Shown here: piece after piece, positions 8,086-15,157 of the stretch
Layout: every line of letters begins with the position of its first letter
Position numbering within the stretch: position 1 is the first letter of the stretch
NCBI GenBank assembly: GCA_002304935.1
Contig: DBPS01000046.1
Location: 20,060-36,248 of the forward strand
Origin: Candidatus Humimicrobium oleiphilum
GTDB taxonomy: Bacteria; Actinomycetota; Humimicrobiia; Humimicrobiales; Humimicrobiaceae
DNA: 16,189 nucleotides
Direction: 5' to 3'
Program-made: the position numbers and the translations under genes
The notes under the pieces: model-generated
What the model saw: only the letters and a program-made list of their open reading frames with translations
Database searches by the model: none
Told to the model about the DNA's origin: nothing

Positions 8086-8928
8086 ATGATTAAGTTAGGA
8101 ATGCATGCCGACAATTTAAGAGTTTTAAGCGGTTCCTTCAAATCTGCAGTTGAGCTTGGTGCCAAATACAAACTGGAACATCTTGAGTTTGGCGTAATAT
8201 ACGGTATCTATTTTATTCAGTCCCTTGGATATGAACCTTCTGTTTCAATGTGGGAAAACCCGATAGAGATAAGAAGGTATGTTGAAAGCAAAGGAATGCC
8301 GATATCACAGATAGATTCTGCTTATCCTATTATGAGTACGAGTGGAAGTAATTATGGCGTTTTTTATACTCAGCAGGCAATAAGGTTTGCAAGCCATCTT
8401 GGTGCAAAAAAAGTCGACACGACAGATAGCGCAATTATTGAGGAAAATATGACAAAAGACGAGGCTTTTAAAGTTGCAGTCAAAAACTATACCCAGCTAT
8501 TAAAATGGGCTGAGGATTTCAAGGTTATAGTAAATATCGAAACACATGGCGCTTTAACAAATGATGTTGAATTCATGCTTAAGCTATTATCTTATTTCGA
8601 ATCTGAATATATTGGATTTAACCTTGATACAGGGAATACTTTTATATCCGGGCAGACACCTCTGGATGTTTTGAAACCTTTACGAAAATATCTGACCCAT
8701 TGCCACATAAAGGACGTAGGTGCTGATCTTGCAGCAGCAGTAAGAGGAGAAGAAACGGGTATTGCATGCAGCGATCAGTCCATCGGTGCCGGAGTAAATG
8801 CTGAAAATATTAAAAATGTAATTGATTATCTTAAAGAAACAGGCTGGGACGGAGAAGTTTCTGTAGAGTGCAGTGGAACAGATGAAAACATGAGAAAAAG
8901 TGTTGAATGGTTAAGAAGTATTACATAA
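8086..8928 (+). CDS. Sugar phosphate isomerase/epimerase-like TIM-barrel enzyme 1
   Basis: Member of the xylose-isomerase-like (AP endonuclease 2) superfamily of metal-dependent TIM barrels that isomerise, epimerise or eliminate sugars; cytoplasmic. The four usual metal ligands can be placed at Glu152 (NIETHG), Asp181 (NLDTGN), His207 (CHIKD) and Glu261 (VECSG). Length, 280, is typical. It shares a distinctive segment with the 10712 gene product (GYEPSVSMWENPIEIRR against GFDPTVSLDENPFDIKR, plus DTGN and GAG), so the two are paralogs. It stands alone between the importer terminator and the convergent ROK gene, with which it shares a bidirectional terminator. Possible roles are keto-sugar eliminase, hydratase or epimerase. 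The exact reaction cannot be read from the sequence. The name sugar phosphate is a family label; no phosphate substrate is implied. Confidence 0.8.
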   Translation: MIKLGMHADNLRVLSGSFKSAVELGAKYKLEHLEFGVIYGIYFIQSLGYEPSVSMWENPIEIRRYVESKGMPISQIDSAYPIMSTSGSNYGVFYTQQAIRFASHLGAKKVDTTDSAIIEENMTKDEAFKVAVKNYTQLLKWAEDFKVIVNIETHGALTNDVEFMLKLLSYFESEYIGFNLDTGNTFISGQTPLDVLKPLRKYLTHCHIKDVGADLAAAVRGEETGIACSDQSIGAGVNAENIKNVIDYLKETGWDGEVSVECSGTDENMRKSVEWLRSIT

Positions 8929-8984
8929 GGATGCAAACAGGGATTTCCCACAGAGGCTGAAATTACCCATTAATTATTAATTAA

Positions 8985-9025
8985 AAATGGCTACCTGCTT
9001 TAAAAACGGTAGCCATTTATTTTTT
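8985..9025. terminator. Bidirectional terminator between convergent genes
   Basis: AAATGGCTACC (8985-8995) pairs perfectly with GGTAGCCATTT (9008-9018) around a 12-base loop. T-rich sequence follows on the plus strand (9020-9025), and A-rich sequence precedes on the left, which reads as T-rich on the minus strand. It sits in the 133-base gap between the TIM-barrel gene and the ROK gene and can end both. Confidence 0.88.
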
Positions 9026-9061
9026 ATTTAATTTCCTGATGTTTTAATTTCCTGATATTTC

Positions 9062-10300
9062 TTAGAAATCCTTTCTTACCATATATTCATCACTTATATT
9101 AAGATTATCCAGCTTAAATATTTTTTCAAAAGCAAAAACTGATGTGCCGATAAGGCCTGCTTCTTCAGGTAATTTTGTAAATTGAATATTATAATCATTT
9201 TTTACCTTTGAGAAAGTACTTTTGGAAACTGCTTCCCTCAGGATACTGAGATATTTTTCCCCAAATGCCAGAAATTTCCCATGTATTACTACTATTTCAG
9301 GACTAAACATTTTTATTATATTTGATATTCCTATTCCAAGAAGCTTGGCATTTTCTGTAACATGTTTTACCACCAGAGGATCATTCTTTTTAAAAAGATC
9401 TGCCAGATAATTAAAATCAAATTCCTGATTTTCTTTTAAAGAAGACTTTTCTCCCTTTCTTAAATCTTCTTTAATATTATCAATCAATGCTCTTGAAGAG
9501 CATAAAGTTTCAAGACATCCATAATTACCGCAATGGCAAAGCTTATCACTGTCAAAGTCAGTTATTATATGCCCTACCTCTCCTGCAATTCCCTTGTTTC
9601 CTGAAAACAATTTATTGTCTATAAATACCCCTGTACCTATACCTGTCCCTGTAAACACAACAACAAAATCTCTTATATCCTGTGCAATGCCGAATTTTTT
9701 TTCAGCAATTGCAAGTATTCTGCAAACATTGTCAATATAAACCGGAATGCCTGTTTTGCTCTCAATTATTTCCTTCAGATTAATATTTTTCCAGTCAGTA
9801 AGGTTCGGGAAGAATATTATCATACCTTTTTCGCTATCAATAATGCCCGGTCCCTTTATCCCTATACCAAAAATTTTTTTCCTGCTTATTTTTGTTTTTG
9901 CAATAAGCTCATTAATGCTATCAAGTATTTTTTTTATTATAATTTTCGGACCCAGCCATTCTTCAGTGGGGGTTGCTATTGAGTCAATGATATTGGTGCC
10001 AAGATCGGTAATCGCAAATCTCAGTAGATTAGTGCCGATACTTATTGAAATTATATAACCGGCCTTAGAGTTAAACTTTAGCAAAGTTGCTCTTTTGCCG
10101 CCACTGGGCGTAGACGAACCTTTTCCTGCTTCCTCGACCAGTCCTTCGTTTATCAGCTCATTAATATATGCCGAAATAGTAGGCCTGCTTATCTTAAAAA
10201 ATTTTGCAATGTCTATCCTGGATATATTTTCGTTTCTTATAATGATTTTTAATATATTCTTCTTATTAATTTCTTTGAGAGTTATAAGATTTTTTTTCAT
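9062..10300 (-). CDS. ROK-family transcriptional regulator without kinase motifs
   Basis: DNA-binding sugar-responsive regulator of the NagC/Mlc/XylR type. Residues about 10-55 form a winged helix-turn-helix (SRIDIAKFFKISRPTISAYI). Residues about 80-330 form the ROK sugar-binding fold with FTGTGIGTGVFIDN and EVGH. The zinc site is His244 with Cys255, Cys257 and Cys262 (CHCGNYGC), with spacing as in Mlc. Two kinase features are lost: the N-terminal phosphate motif DxGGT reads SIGTN, and the catalytic Asp of the usual ENDAN motif is Val192 (DNVCR). It should therefore bind a sugar ligand but not phosphorylate it. Length, 412, suits a regulator. There is no good Shine-Dalgarno; the start was chosen for the HTH context. 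It is divergent from the 10712 operon and convergent with the 8086 gene, a common place for a local repressor. The effector is unknown. Confidence 0.9.
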   Translation of the reverse strand: MKKNLITLKEINKKNILKIIIRNENISRIDIAKFFKISRPTISAYINELINEGLVEEAGKGSSTPSGGKRATLLKFNSKAGYIISISIGTNLLRFAITDLGTNIIDSIATPTEEWLGPKIIIKKILDSINELIAKTKISRKKIFGIGIKGPGIIDSEKGMIIFFPNLTDWKNINLKEIIESKTGIPVYIDNVCRILAIAEKKFGIAQDIRDFVVVFTGTGIGTGVFIDNKLFSGNKGIAGEVGHIITDFDSDKLCHCGNYGCLETLCSSRALIDNIKEDLRKGEKSSLKENQEFDFNYLADLFKKNDPLVVKHVTENAKLLGIGISNIIKMFSPEIVVIHGKFLAFGEKYLSILREAVSKSTFSKVKNDYNIQFTKLPEEAGLIGTSVFAFEKIFKLDNLNISDEYMVRKDF

Positions 10301-10349
10301 TTTCAGCTTATGTAAAATATGTTTAAAATAGTAAAAATAACATTTAAAT

Positions 10350-10378
10350 ATTAATAGAATATTTTAAATATTTGTCAA
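10350..10378 (-). promoter_or_regulatory. Promoter candidate of the ROK gene
   Basis: Read on the minus strand, TTGACA (10378-10373) is followed after 16 bases by TATTAA (10356-10351), or after 17 by ATTAAT (10355-10350). The -35 is perfect and the -10 weak. The spacer contains an ATATTTTAAA site, which would suit autorepression. The leader would be about 45 bases. Confidence 0.5.
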
Positions 10379-10425
10379 TAGATTTTTAAAATATAAAAGT
10401 TTATATGAATAAGTAATATTTTAAA
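10359..10425. promoter_or_regulatory. Cluster of three candidate operator sites
   Basis: The 10-mer ATATTTTAAA occurs at 10359-10368 (plus), 10385-10394 (minus) and 10416-10425 (plus). Start-to-start spacings are 26 and 31 bases. The first lies inside the ROK promoter. Such clustering next to a dimeric or tetrameric regulator's gene suggests operators, but the AT-rich background weakens the case. Confidence 0.35.
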
Positions 10426-10666
10426 AACCAATAATCAATTAAAAGCCTTAGTCTGGTTCAGGTAATAATTTTTTAAAACTAAAAAAATTCTGTTTATAAA
10501 CTTCTGTACCCAGAGGATTATATTTGATTAATAATTAAATAATTTATTTATATTAATTGTTATGTATTATACTTAACAAATTGTAAATTTTCAATTTTAG
10601 AACTATAATAATAAAAATTCATATCTTACTGATGTTGCGCATTAATGATAATTTGATTGATTTATA

Positions 10667-10675
10667 TGCTAAAAT
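10667..10675 (+). promoter_or_regulatory. Extended -10 element before the sugar operon
   Basis: TGCTAAAAT matches the extended -10 pattern TGnTAAAAT. The region 17 bases upstream (GATAAT) is a poor -35, so recognition would rest on the extended -10. Transcription would start near 10682, about 30 bases before the ATG at 10712. Confidence 0.4.
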
Positions 10676-10711
10676 ATTTTTATTGATAACAAATCAGGAA
10701 AGGAAAAGGAA

Positions 10712-11560
10712 ATGAACATAGGTGTTTTTTTATTGATAAAATCTTTTCAAGGCGTCGAGGCACAATTAAAAATTGCAAAAGGTATGGGCTTCAGTTGTGC
10801 TGATATCAGTAATACCAATTCTGGCGGAAGCATGCTTGGTACAGCAGGTTTTGATCCTACAGTAAGCCTTGATGAAAATCCTTTCGATATCAAAAGGCTT
10901 TTTGATAAATATGATATGAAAATTTCGACAGTATGTGCACATGGCAATCTGCTTGACCCCACAAAACCCAGCAGATACAGCACTCATGAAATAATGAAAG
11001 CTATCAGGCTAGGGGCAGCAATCGGAGTAAAAGATATCATAACTACTGAAAATGAGCCACATACAGAATGGGGCAGAAAGCTTACATTCGATCAAAGGAC
11101 TTTTATAATTGCAGAAAAGCTATACGAGCCTGTAAGAATGGCTGCTGATTACGGCGTCAGAATACTTCTGGAAAATCACGGTCCTGTTACAGATACTATT
11201 GAAGGCCTTCAGGCTGTTTTTGATCTTCTTGATAATTCCCCGGCAATCGGATTAAATCTGGATACAGGCAACAGCTGGCTTGGTGGCTCGGATCCTGTTG
11301 AAATAGCTAAAAAATTCAAAGACAAAATTCATCATATACATTGGAAGGATCTTGGTGAAGACTGGCTTCCAAAGAGAGGAAAACAATTCGGGGCAGGTTT
11401 CTCGCCGATAGCAATGGGAGACGGCATTATTGACATAAAAGGTGTCTGCGATGTTTTAAAAGATGCCGGTATTGAGAGCTCGACACTTGAAATAGTCGGT
11501 GATGATGAGATATTCCATAAAAGTGTTGAATTCCTGAAATCCTGTGGTATTTCTTTTTAA
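10712..11560 (+). CDS. Sugar phosphate isomerase/epimerase-like TIM-barrel enzyme 2
   Basis: Second xylose-isomerase-like TIM barrel, 282 residues. Predicted metal ligands are Glu154 (LLENHG), Asp184 (NLDTGN), His210 (HIHWKD) and Glu260 (TLEIVG). GFDPTVSLDENPFDIKR and LNLDTGNSW relate it to the 8086 protein. It is the first gene of the rightward set and lies directly before the Gfo/Idh/MocA dehydrogenase. That pairing is known from levoglucosan (lgdA/lgdB) and 3-keto-glycoside loci, where such TIM barrels remove or hydrate the oxidised sugar. A role as 3-keto-sugar eliminase or hydratase is inferred; a simple epimerase is equally allowed. The ribosome binding site is AGGAAAGG (10696-10703), before the ATG. 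The 78-base gap to the next gene has a T-run (about 11585-11592) without a good stem. Confidence 0.8.
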   Translation: MNIGVFLLIKSFQGVEAQLKIAKGMGFSCADISNTNSGGSMLGTAGFDPTVSLDENPFDIKRLFDKYDMKISTVCAHGNLLDPTKPSRYSTHEIMKAIRLGAAIGVKDIITTENEPHTEWGRKLTFDQRTFIIAEKLYEPVRMAADYGVRILLENHGPVTDTIEGLQAVFDLLDNSPAIGLNLDTGNSWLGGSDPVEIAKKFKDKIHHIHWKDLGEDWLPKRGKQFGAGFSPIAMGDGIIDIKGVCDVLKDAGIESSTLEIVGDDEIFHKSVEFLKSCGISF

Positions 11561-11638
11561 TAAACAAATCAGACAGCAGATTCGTTTTTTTATTTATGAT
11601 TTTGTAACAATAAAATTAAGATATTAAAGAGGTGACTT

Positions 11639-12841
11639 ATGACAGAAGAGAAAAAAGTAGGGTTTGTCGCGATGGCATCCGAAAAAACAGTTGGTGAAAT
11701 TCCTGATATTGGGATTGGGATGATAGGGCATGCTTTTATGGGTAAAGCTCATTCAAACGGATGGATTCAGATGCCCTATATTTTCTGGCCGCCTGCCGCA
11801 ATTCCAAGACTGGTTAAAATATGCGGAATACCTGAAGCTGAAGCTGCAGAAGCAGCAAGGAGATTTGGCTATAAAGAATATACAGCTGACTGGAAAGAAA
11901 TAATTAATGACGACAGAATACAGATTGTTGACAATGGCACACCTAATAGTCTTCATGCGGAGCTTTCCATTGAAGCTGCAAAAGCAGGAAAACATATTAT
12001 TTGCGAAAAACCTCTCGCCAGAAATGCTGCAGAAGCAAAAGATATGAGGGACACTGTAAAAAAATATAATGTAAAAAATATATGCGATTTTAATTACAGA
12101 ATGGTTCCAGCAATTGTTCTTGCAAAAAATCTTATTATGGATGGAAAGCTTGGAAAGATTTTTCATTTCAGAGCCAGATATCTGCAGGAATGGATAATGG
12201 ATCCTAATTTCCCAATGGTATGGAGACTAAAGAAATCTCTGGCAGGCAGCGGGGCTCTTGGCGACCTTGGTGCCCATATAATAGACCTGGCCAGATTTTT
12301 ATGCTCAGAAGTACAGTCGGTAATGTCAGTATCTAGGACTTTTATTAATGAGAGATATGACGAATCTTCAAAGAAAAAAGAGAAAGTCGATGTGGATGAT
12401 GCAATTGCTTCAGTCGTAGAGTTTGATAATGGGGCAATCGGCACTATCGAAGCATCAAGATTTGCTGCAGGAAGAAAAAATCATAATGTAATTGAGATTA
12501 ATGGCGAAAAAGGAAGCATATGGTGGGACCTTGAAAACATGAATAATCTTCATGTCTTCTGGGCAGATGAAAAACCTGTTGAAACAAGAGGATTTCACTG
12601 CATAAATGTTACAGAATCCTATCATCCTTATTATGAGTACTGGTGGCCGCATGGTCATATAATAGGATGGGAAAATACTTTTGCCCACACTGCTTTAAAT
12701 ATGGTAAATGCTGTGGTTAAAAATAAGGCTCTTGAGCCTTATGTGGCAACATTTGAAGACGGATATAGAAATGCTGTCATTTGCGACGCAATAATCAAAT
12801 CAGCAGAGACAGGCAAAAAAGAGCTTTGTATATTTGAATGA
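11639..12841 (+). CDS. Gfo/Idh/MocA oxidoreductase, levoglucosan-dehydrogenase-like
   Basis: NAD(P)-dependent dehydrogenase that probably oxidises a ring hydroxyl of an imported sugar to a ketone; cytoplasmic. The Rossmann motif GIGMIGHAFMG spans residues 24-34. The EKP motif (Glu123-Pro125) carries the family catalytic Lys124. Asp209 and His213 (GDLGAH) are the usual catalytic pair. The segments FMGKAHS, MPYIFWPPAAIP, AAEAARRFG, HIICEKPLAR and GSGALGDLGAH match, from memory, the levoglucosan dehydrogenase LgdA better than inositol or glucose-fructose enzymes. This is recognition, not an alignment score. Length is 400. GAGGTG before the ATG supports this start, but it gives about 20 extra residues before the Rossmann strand; an internal ATG at 11672 exists. 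Flanked by TIM-barrel genes on both sides, it is the likely first catalytic step of the locus. Confidence 0.85.
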   Translation: MTEEKKVGFVAMASEKTVGEIPDIGIGMIGHAFMGKAHSNGWIQMPYIFWPPAAIPRLVKICGIPEAEAAEAARRFGYKEYTADWKEIINDDRIQIVDNGTPNSLHAELSIEAAKAGKHIICEKPLARNAAEAKDMRDTVKKYNVKNICDFNYRMVPAIVLAKNLIMDGKLGKIFHFRARYLQEWIMDPNFPMVWRLKKSLAGSGALGDLGAHIIDLARFLCSEVQSVMSVSRTFINERYDESSKKKEKVDVDDAIASVVEFDNGAIGTIEASRFAAGRKNHNVIEINGEKGSIWWDLENMNNLHVFWADEKPVETRGFHCINVTESYHPYYEYWWPHGHIIGWENTFAHTALNMVNAVVKNKALEPYVATFEDGYRNAVICDAIIKSAETGKKELCIFE

Positions 12842-12931
12842 GTATTTTAATCTTAAAATTTTTGTCTGGTAAAAGTAAGAATTTAATATTTATAATTCAT
12901 AATTTAAAAATAAATAAAACAGGGGAATTAA

Positions 12932-13783
12932 ATGAAATTCGGAATTAATACTTTATTATGGACCGGGTCTTATACGGATGAACATGTGAAAAATCTTACT
13001 CGTAAATTTAAAGAACTTGGTTTTGACGGAATAGAAATAGCTCTTGGTCAGAAAGGCGATATTGATTATAAAAAAACACTTAAGGCTTTTAAGGAAAACG
13101 GTCTTGTTTGTTCTTCTATCTGCGGATTGTTTGGAGAAAATACAGATATAAGAGGCCCTGAAAAAGAAAAAATCGAAGGGGGGCTTTCTTATATCCGGGA
13201 TTGCCTGGAAGCCTGTTCAGAGCTTGAGTGCCAGGTGTTTGCCGGGCCGGCTTATTCTGCTGTAGGAAGAGCATCCCTGGTTCCTGAAAATGAGAAAAAA
13301 ATACAATGGGATACTGTTGTTGAAAACCTTGGGAAAGCTTGCCAGTGGGCTGAAAAGTTTGGTGTATTTATAGCAATAGAGCCTTTAAACAGGTTTGAAA
13401 CGGATTTTATAAATATATGCAAAGATGCTATCAGACTGATTAAAGATGTAGGGAGCAAGATGCTGAAAATACATCTTGATGCTTTCCATATGAGTATAGA
13501 AGAGAAAAATTCTGCAATGGCAGTTCTTGATGCAGGAGATCTTCTTTATCTGTTCCATGCAAGCGAAAATGACAGAGGTGCACCTGGTACAGGCCAGGTT
13601 CACTGGAAAAACATAGCAGATGCTTTAAAAAGAATTAATTATGACAAATGGGTTGTCATAGAATCTTTTACTCCTGATAATAAAATCATAGCAAAAGCAG
13701 CATCAATATGGAGGCAGACAGAGGATAGCAATGAAGCTCTTGCTTCAAAGGGATTAAAATTCTTAAAAGGCCTTTTAAGCTAG
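12932..13783 (+). CDS. Ketose 3-epimerase (D-tagatose/D-psicose 3-epimerase family)
   Basis: Metal-dependent TIM barrel that inverts C3 of free ketoses (for example fructose/psicose or tagatose/sorbose). All key residues of the Pseudomonas cichorii D-tagatose 3-epimerase, as I know them, are present with a constant shift of two: Glu150, Asp183, His209 and Glu244 for metal and catalysis (reference 152, 185, 211, 246), and Glu156, His186 and Arg215 for substrate (reference 158, 188, 217). Motifs are IAIEPLNRFET, HLDAFHMSIEE, HASENDRGAPGTG and VIESF. Length, 283, is typical. AGGGG precedes the ATG at 12932. It lies between the dehydrogenase and the double cupin in the same direction and may epimerise a keto sugar made by the dehydrogenase. 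The true substrate among ketoses is undetermined; L-ribulose 3-epimerase is an alternative. Confidence 0.87.
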   Translation: MKFGINTLLWTGSYTDEHVKNLTRKFKELGFDGIEIALGQKGDIDYKKTLKAFKENGLVCSSICGLFGENTDIRGPEKEKIEGGLSYIRDCLEACSELECQVFAGPAYSAVGRASLVPENEKKIQWDTVVENLGKACQWAEKFGVFIAIEPLNRFETDFINICKDAIRLIKDVGSKMLKIHLDAFHMSIEEKNSAMAVLDAGDLLYLFHASENDRGAPGTGQVHWKNIADALKRINYDKWVVIESFTPDNKIIAKAASIWRQTEDSNEALASKGLKFLKGLLS

Positions 13784-13814
13784 GAAAAGACTATATTTTT
13801 TGATTTTTTGAGAA

Positions 13815-13824
13815 ATATTTTAAA
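13815..13824 (+). promoter_or_regulatory. ATATTTTAAA motif before the cupin gene
   Basis: The same 10-mer as in the ROK and importer control regions lies here in the 68-base gap between the epimerase and cupin genes, 18 bases before the GGAGG. An operator inside an operon would be unusual, so this copy may be chance. Confidence 0.2.
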
Positions 13825-13851
13825 AGACAAATAATTCGAACGGAGGTTTTA

Positions 13852-15051
13852 ATGGTAGAAATAAAAGAAATAATTTATGAAACTCTTTCAAAAAACGATG
13901 GAATTCTGAACTTAAAACCTGCATGGGTCGCAAGGGATTTCCTTCCGCCAGGAAAGAGACTCGGGCTTCCGGAAAAAGATTATAATGTCGGTGAGAGGGG
14001 TTTTATCTGTGAAAGATGGCTTGCATCAGTGACAAAGGCGGATAATGCAGTCGGGCCTGATGACGAAGGATACAGCTACCTCTCAAATCTCGAGACTGAC
14101 AGGGAAATAACTTTAAAGGAAGCAGTAGATGCTGCTCCCGATCTGATAATGGGTAAAGAGTATTCTAAAACACATACAGGGCTGGGAAGGCTTTGCAAAA
14201 TATATGATTTTGGAGCAAGGATTCCGTATCATATTCATCAGATGGAAAAAGATGCCAGGCTTGTCGGACAGAATTCCAAAGACGAAGCTTATTATTTTCC
14301 AGAAGATATAGATACAGGACCTCATCCTGAGACTTTTTTCGGAGTACATCCTTATATAGTTGATGAGAAGAAATATGATATATTGCTTCCTTATCTAGTA
14401 GAATGGAAAGATGATTTGATTTTAAGGCATTCACGTGCATATCTTAATGTTCCAGGGGAGGGATTTTTCCTGCCGTCTGGAATTTTACACGCTCCGGGTA
14501 CTGCATTAACAATTGAGCTTCAGGAAGATTCTGACGTATTTGCAATGCTTCAGGCTTTAAATGCAGGGAAAATAATCTCAAAAGAATTACTCTTTAAAGA
14601 TGTCTGTAAAGAAGACAGAGAGAAAAAAGGCGAAAGAGCTTTACTGGAACAGCTTGACTGGGAAGCAAACGGAGATCCTTATTTTTATGAAAATCATCAC
14701 CTTGCCAATATTTTTATAGAAGAGACCAAACAGGATGGAGGAGAGGAACACTGGATTTACTACAATACCCATAAATTCTCCGGTAAAAGACTTGTTGTAA
14801 AACCCGGGCAATCCTTTACTTCCCAGGAAAAAGGCGTTTACAGTGTTCTGGTCTGGAGAGGCAAAGGTAGTTTTGAAGGTCATAAGATAGAAGCGGGTAA
14901 TTTTGAATGTGATGAACTTCTGGTATCACATGACAGAGCAGTCAGACCGCTTACTGTAAAAAATGAAGGAAAAGAAAATCTTCTTATTATTAAATTCTTT
15001 GGACCCGATATTAATGATGATGCTCCTAAGATCAAACCTTATAAGAAGTAA
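13852..15051 (+). CDS. Double-cupin protein, mannose-6-phosphate-isomerase-like
   Basis: Two cupin domains in 399 residues. Domain 1 keeps an isomerase-like metal site: His127 and His129 (YHIHQ), Glu145 (KDEAYYF) and His213 (GILHAPG). The stretch GEGFFLPSGILHAPG, then ELQEDSDVFAML, parallels the GDtffIPaGtvHA and LEiQqnSD region of type I phosphomannose isomerases. Domain 2 (about residues 300-385: VVKPGQSF, WRGKGSFEGHKIEAGNFECDELLVSH) looks like a beta barrel without the full metal set. Residues 1-110 are not recognised. A GGAGG (13841-13845) serves the ATG. Likely role, from context only: aldose-ketose type isomerisation or binding of the pathway's sugar intermediate. A 5-deoxyglucuronate isomerase (IolB-like) or uronate isomerase (KduI-like) role was considered; the PMI-like motifs fit better. 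The substrate is unknown. Confidence 0.65.
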   Translation: MVEIKEIIYETLSKNDGILNLKPAWVARDFLPPGKRLGLPEKDYNVGERGFICERWLASVTKADNAVGPDDEGYSYLSNLETDREITLKEAVDAAPDLIMGKEYSKTHTGLGRLCKIYDFGARIPYHIHQMEKDARLVGQNSKDEAYYFPEDIDTGPHPETFFGVHPYIVDEKKYDILLPYLVEWKDDLILRHSRAYLNVPGEGFFLPSGILHAPGTALTIELQEDSDVFAMLQALNAGKIISKELLFKDVCKEDREKKGERALLEQLDWEANGDPYFYENHHLANIFIEETKQDGGEEHWIYYNTHKFSGKRLVVKPGQSFTSQEKGVYSVLVWRGKGSFEGHKIEAGNFECDELLVSHDRAVRPLTVKNEGKENLLIIKFFGPDINDDAPKIKPYKK

Positions 15052-15157
15052 TAACCTGTATAACCAGATTGAATTGATTTTTATCTAAAACAGTTTTCGA
15101 AATAAGCTGAATGAAATAATAATATTGTAATTAAAATAAGATTTAAAAGGAGAAAAA

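Larger units (their letters stand above)
10301..10711. other. Divergent control region between ROK gene and sugar operon
   Basis: These 411 bases are extremely AT-rich and hold no credible gene. They contain the minus-strand ROK promoter candidate (10350-10378), three ATATTTTAAA-type sites within 70 bases (10359-10425), a weak hairpin near 10500-10517 (CTTCTG/CAGAGG, one G-T pair) and an extended -10 box serving the 10712 gene. The middle part (about 10430-10640) shows no other recognisable element. The size allows for several regulators or a long leader. Confidence 0.5.

Noticed and set aside
11753..12166. 137-codon minus-strand frame within the dehydrogenase gene
   Set aside because: Cys/Phe-rich, no recognisable motif and fully inside a convincing gene on the other strand.
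12842..12872. Terminator-like ATTTTA/TAAAAT hairpin after the dehydrogenase gene
   Set aside because: Six A-T pairs only, so it is too unstable for an intrinsic terminator. The following gene is in the same direction with a normal operon-like gap.
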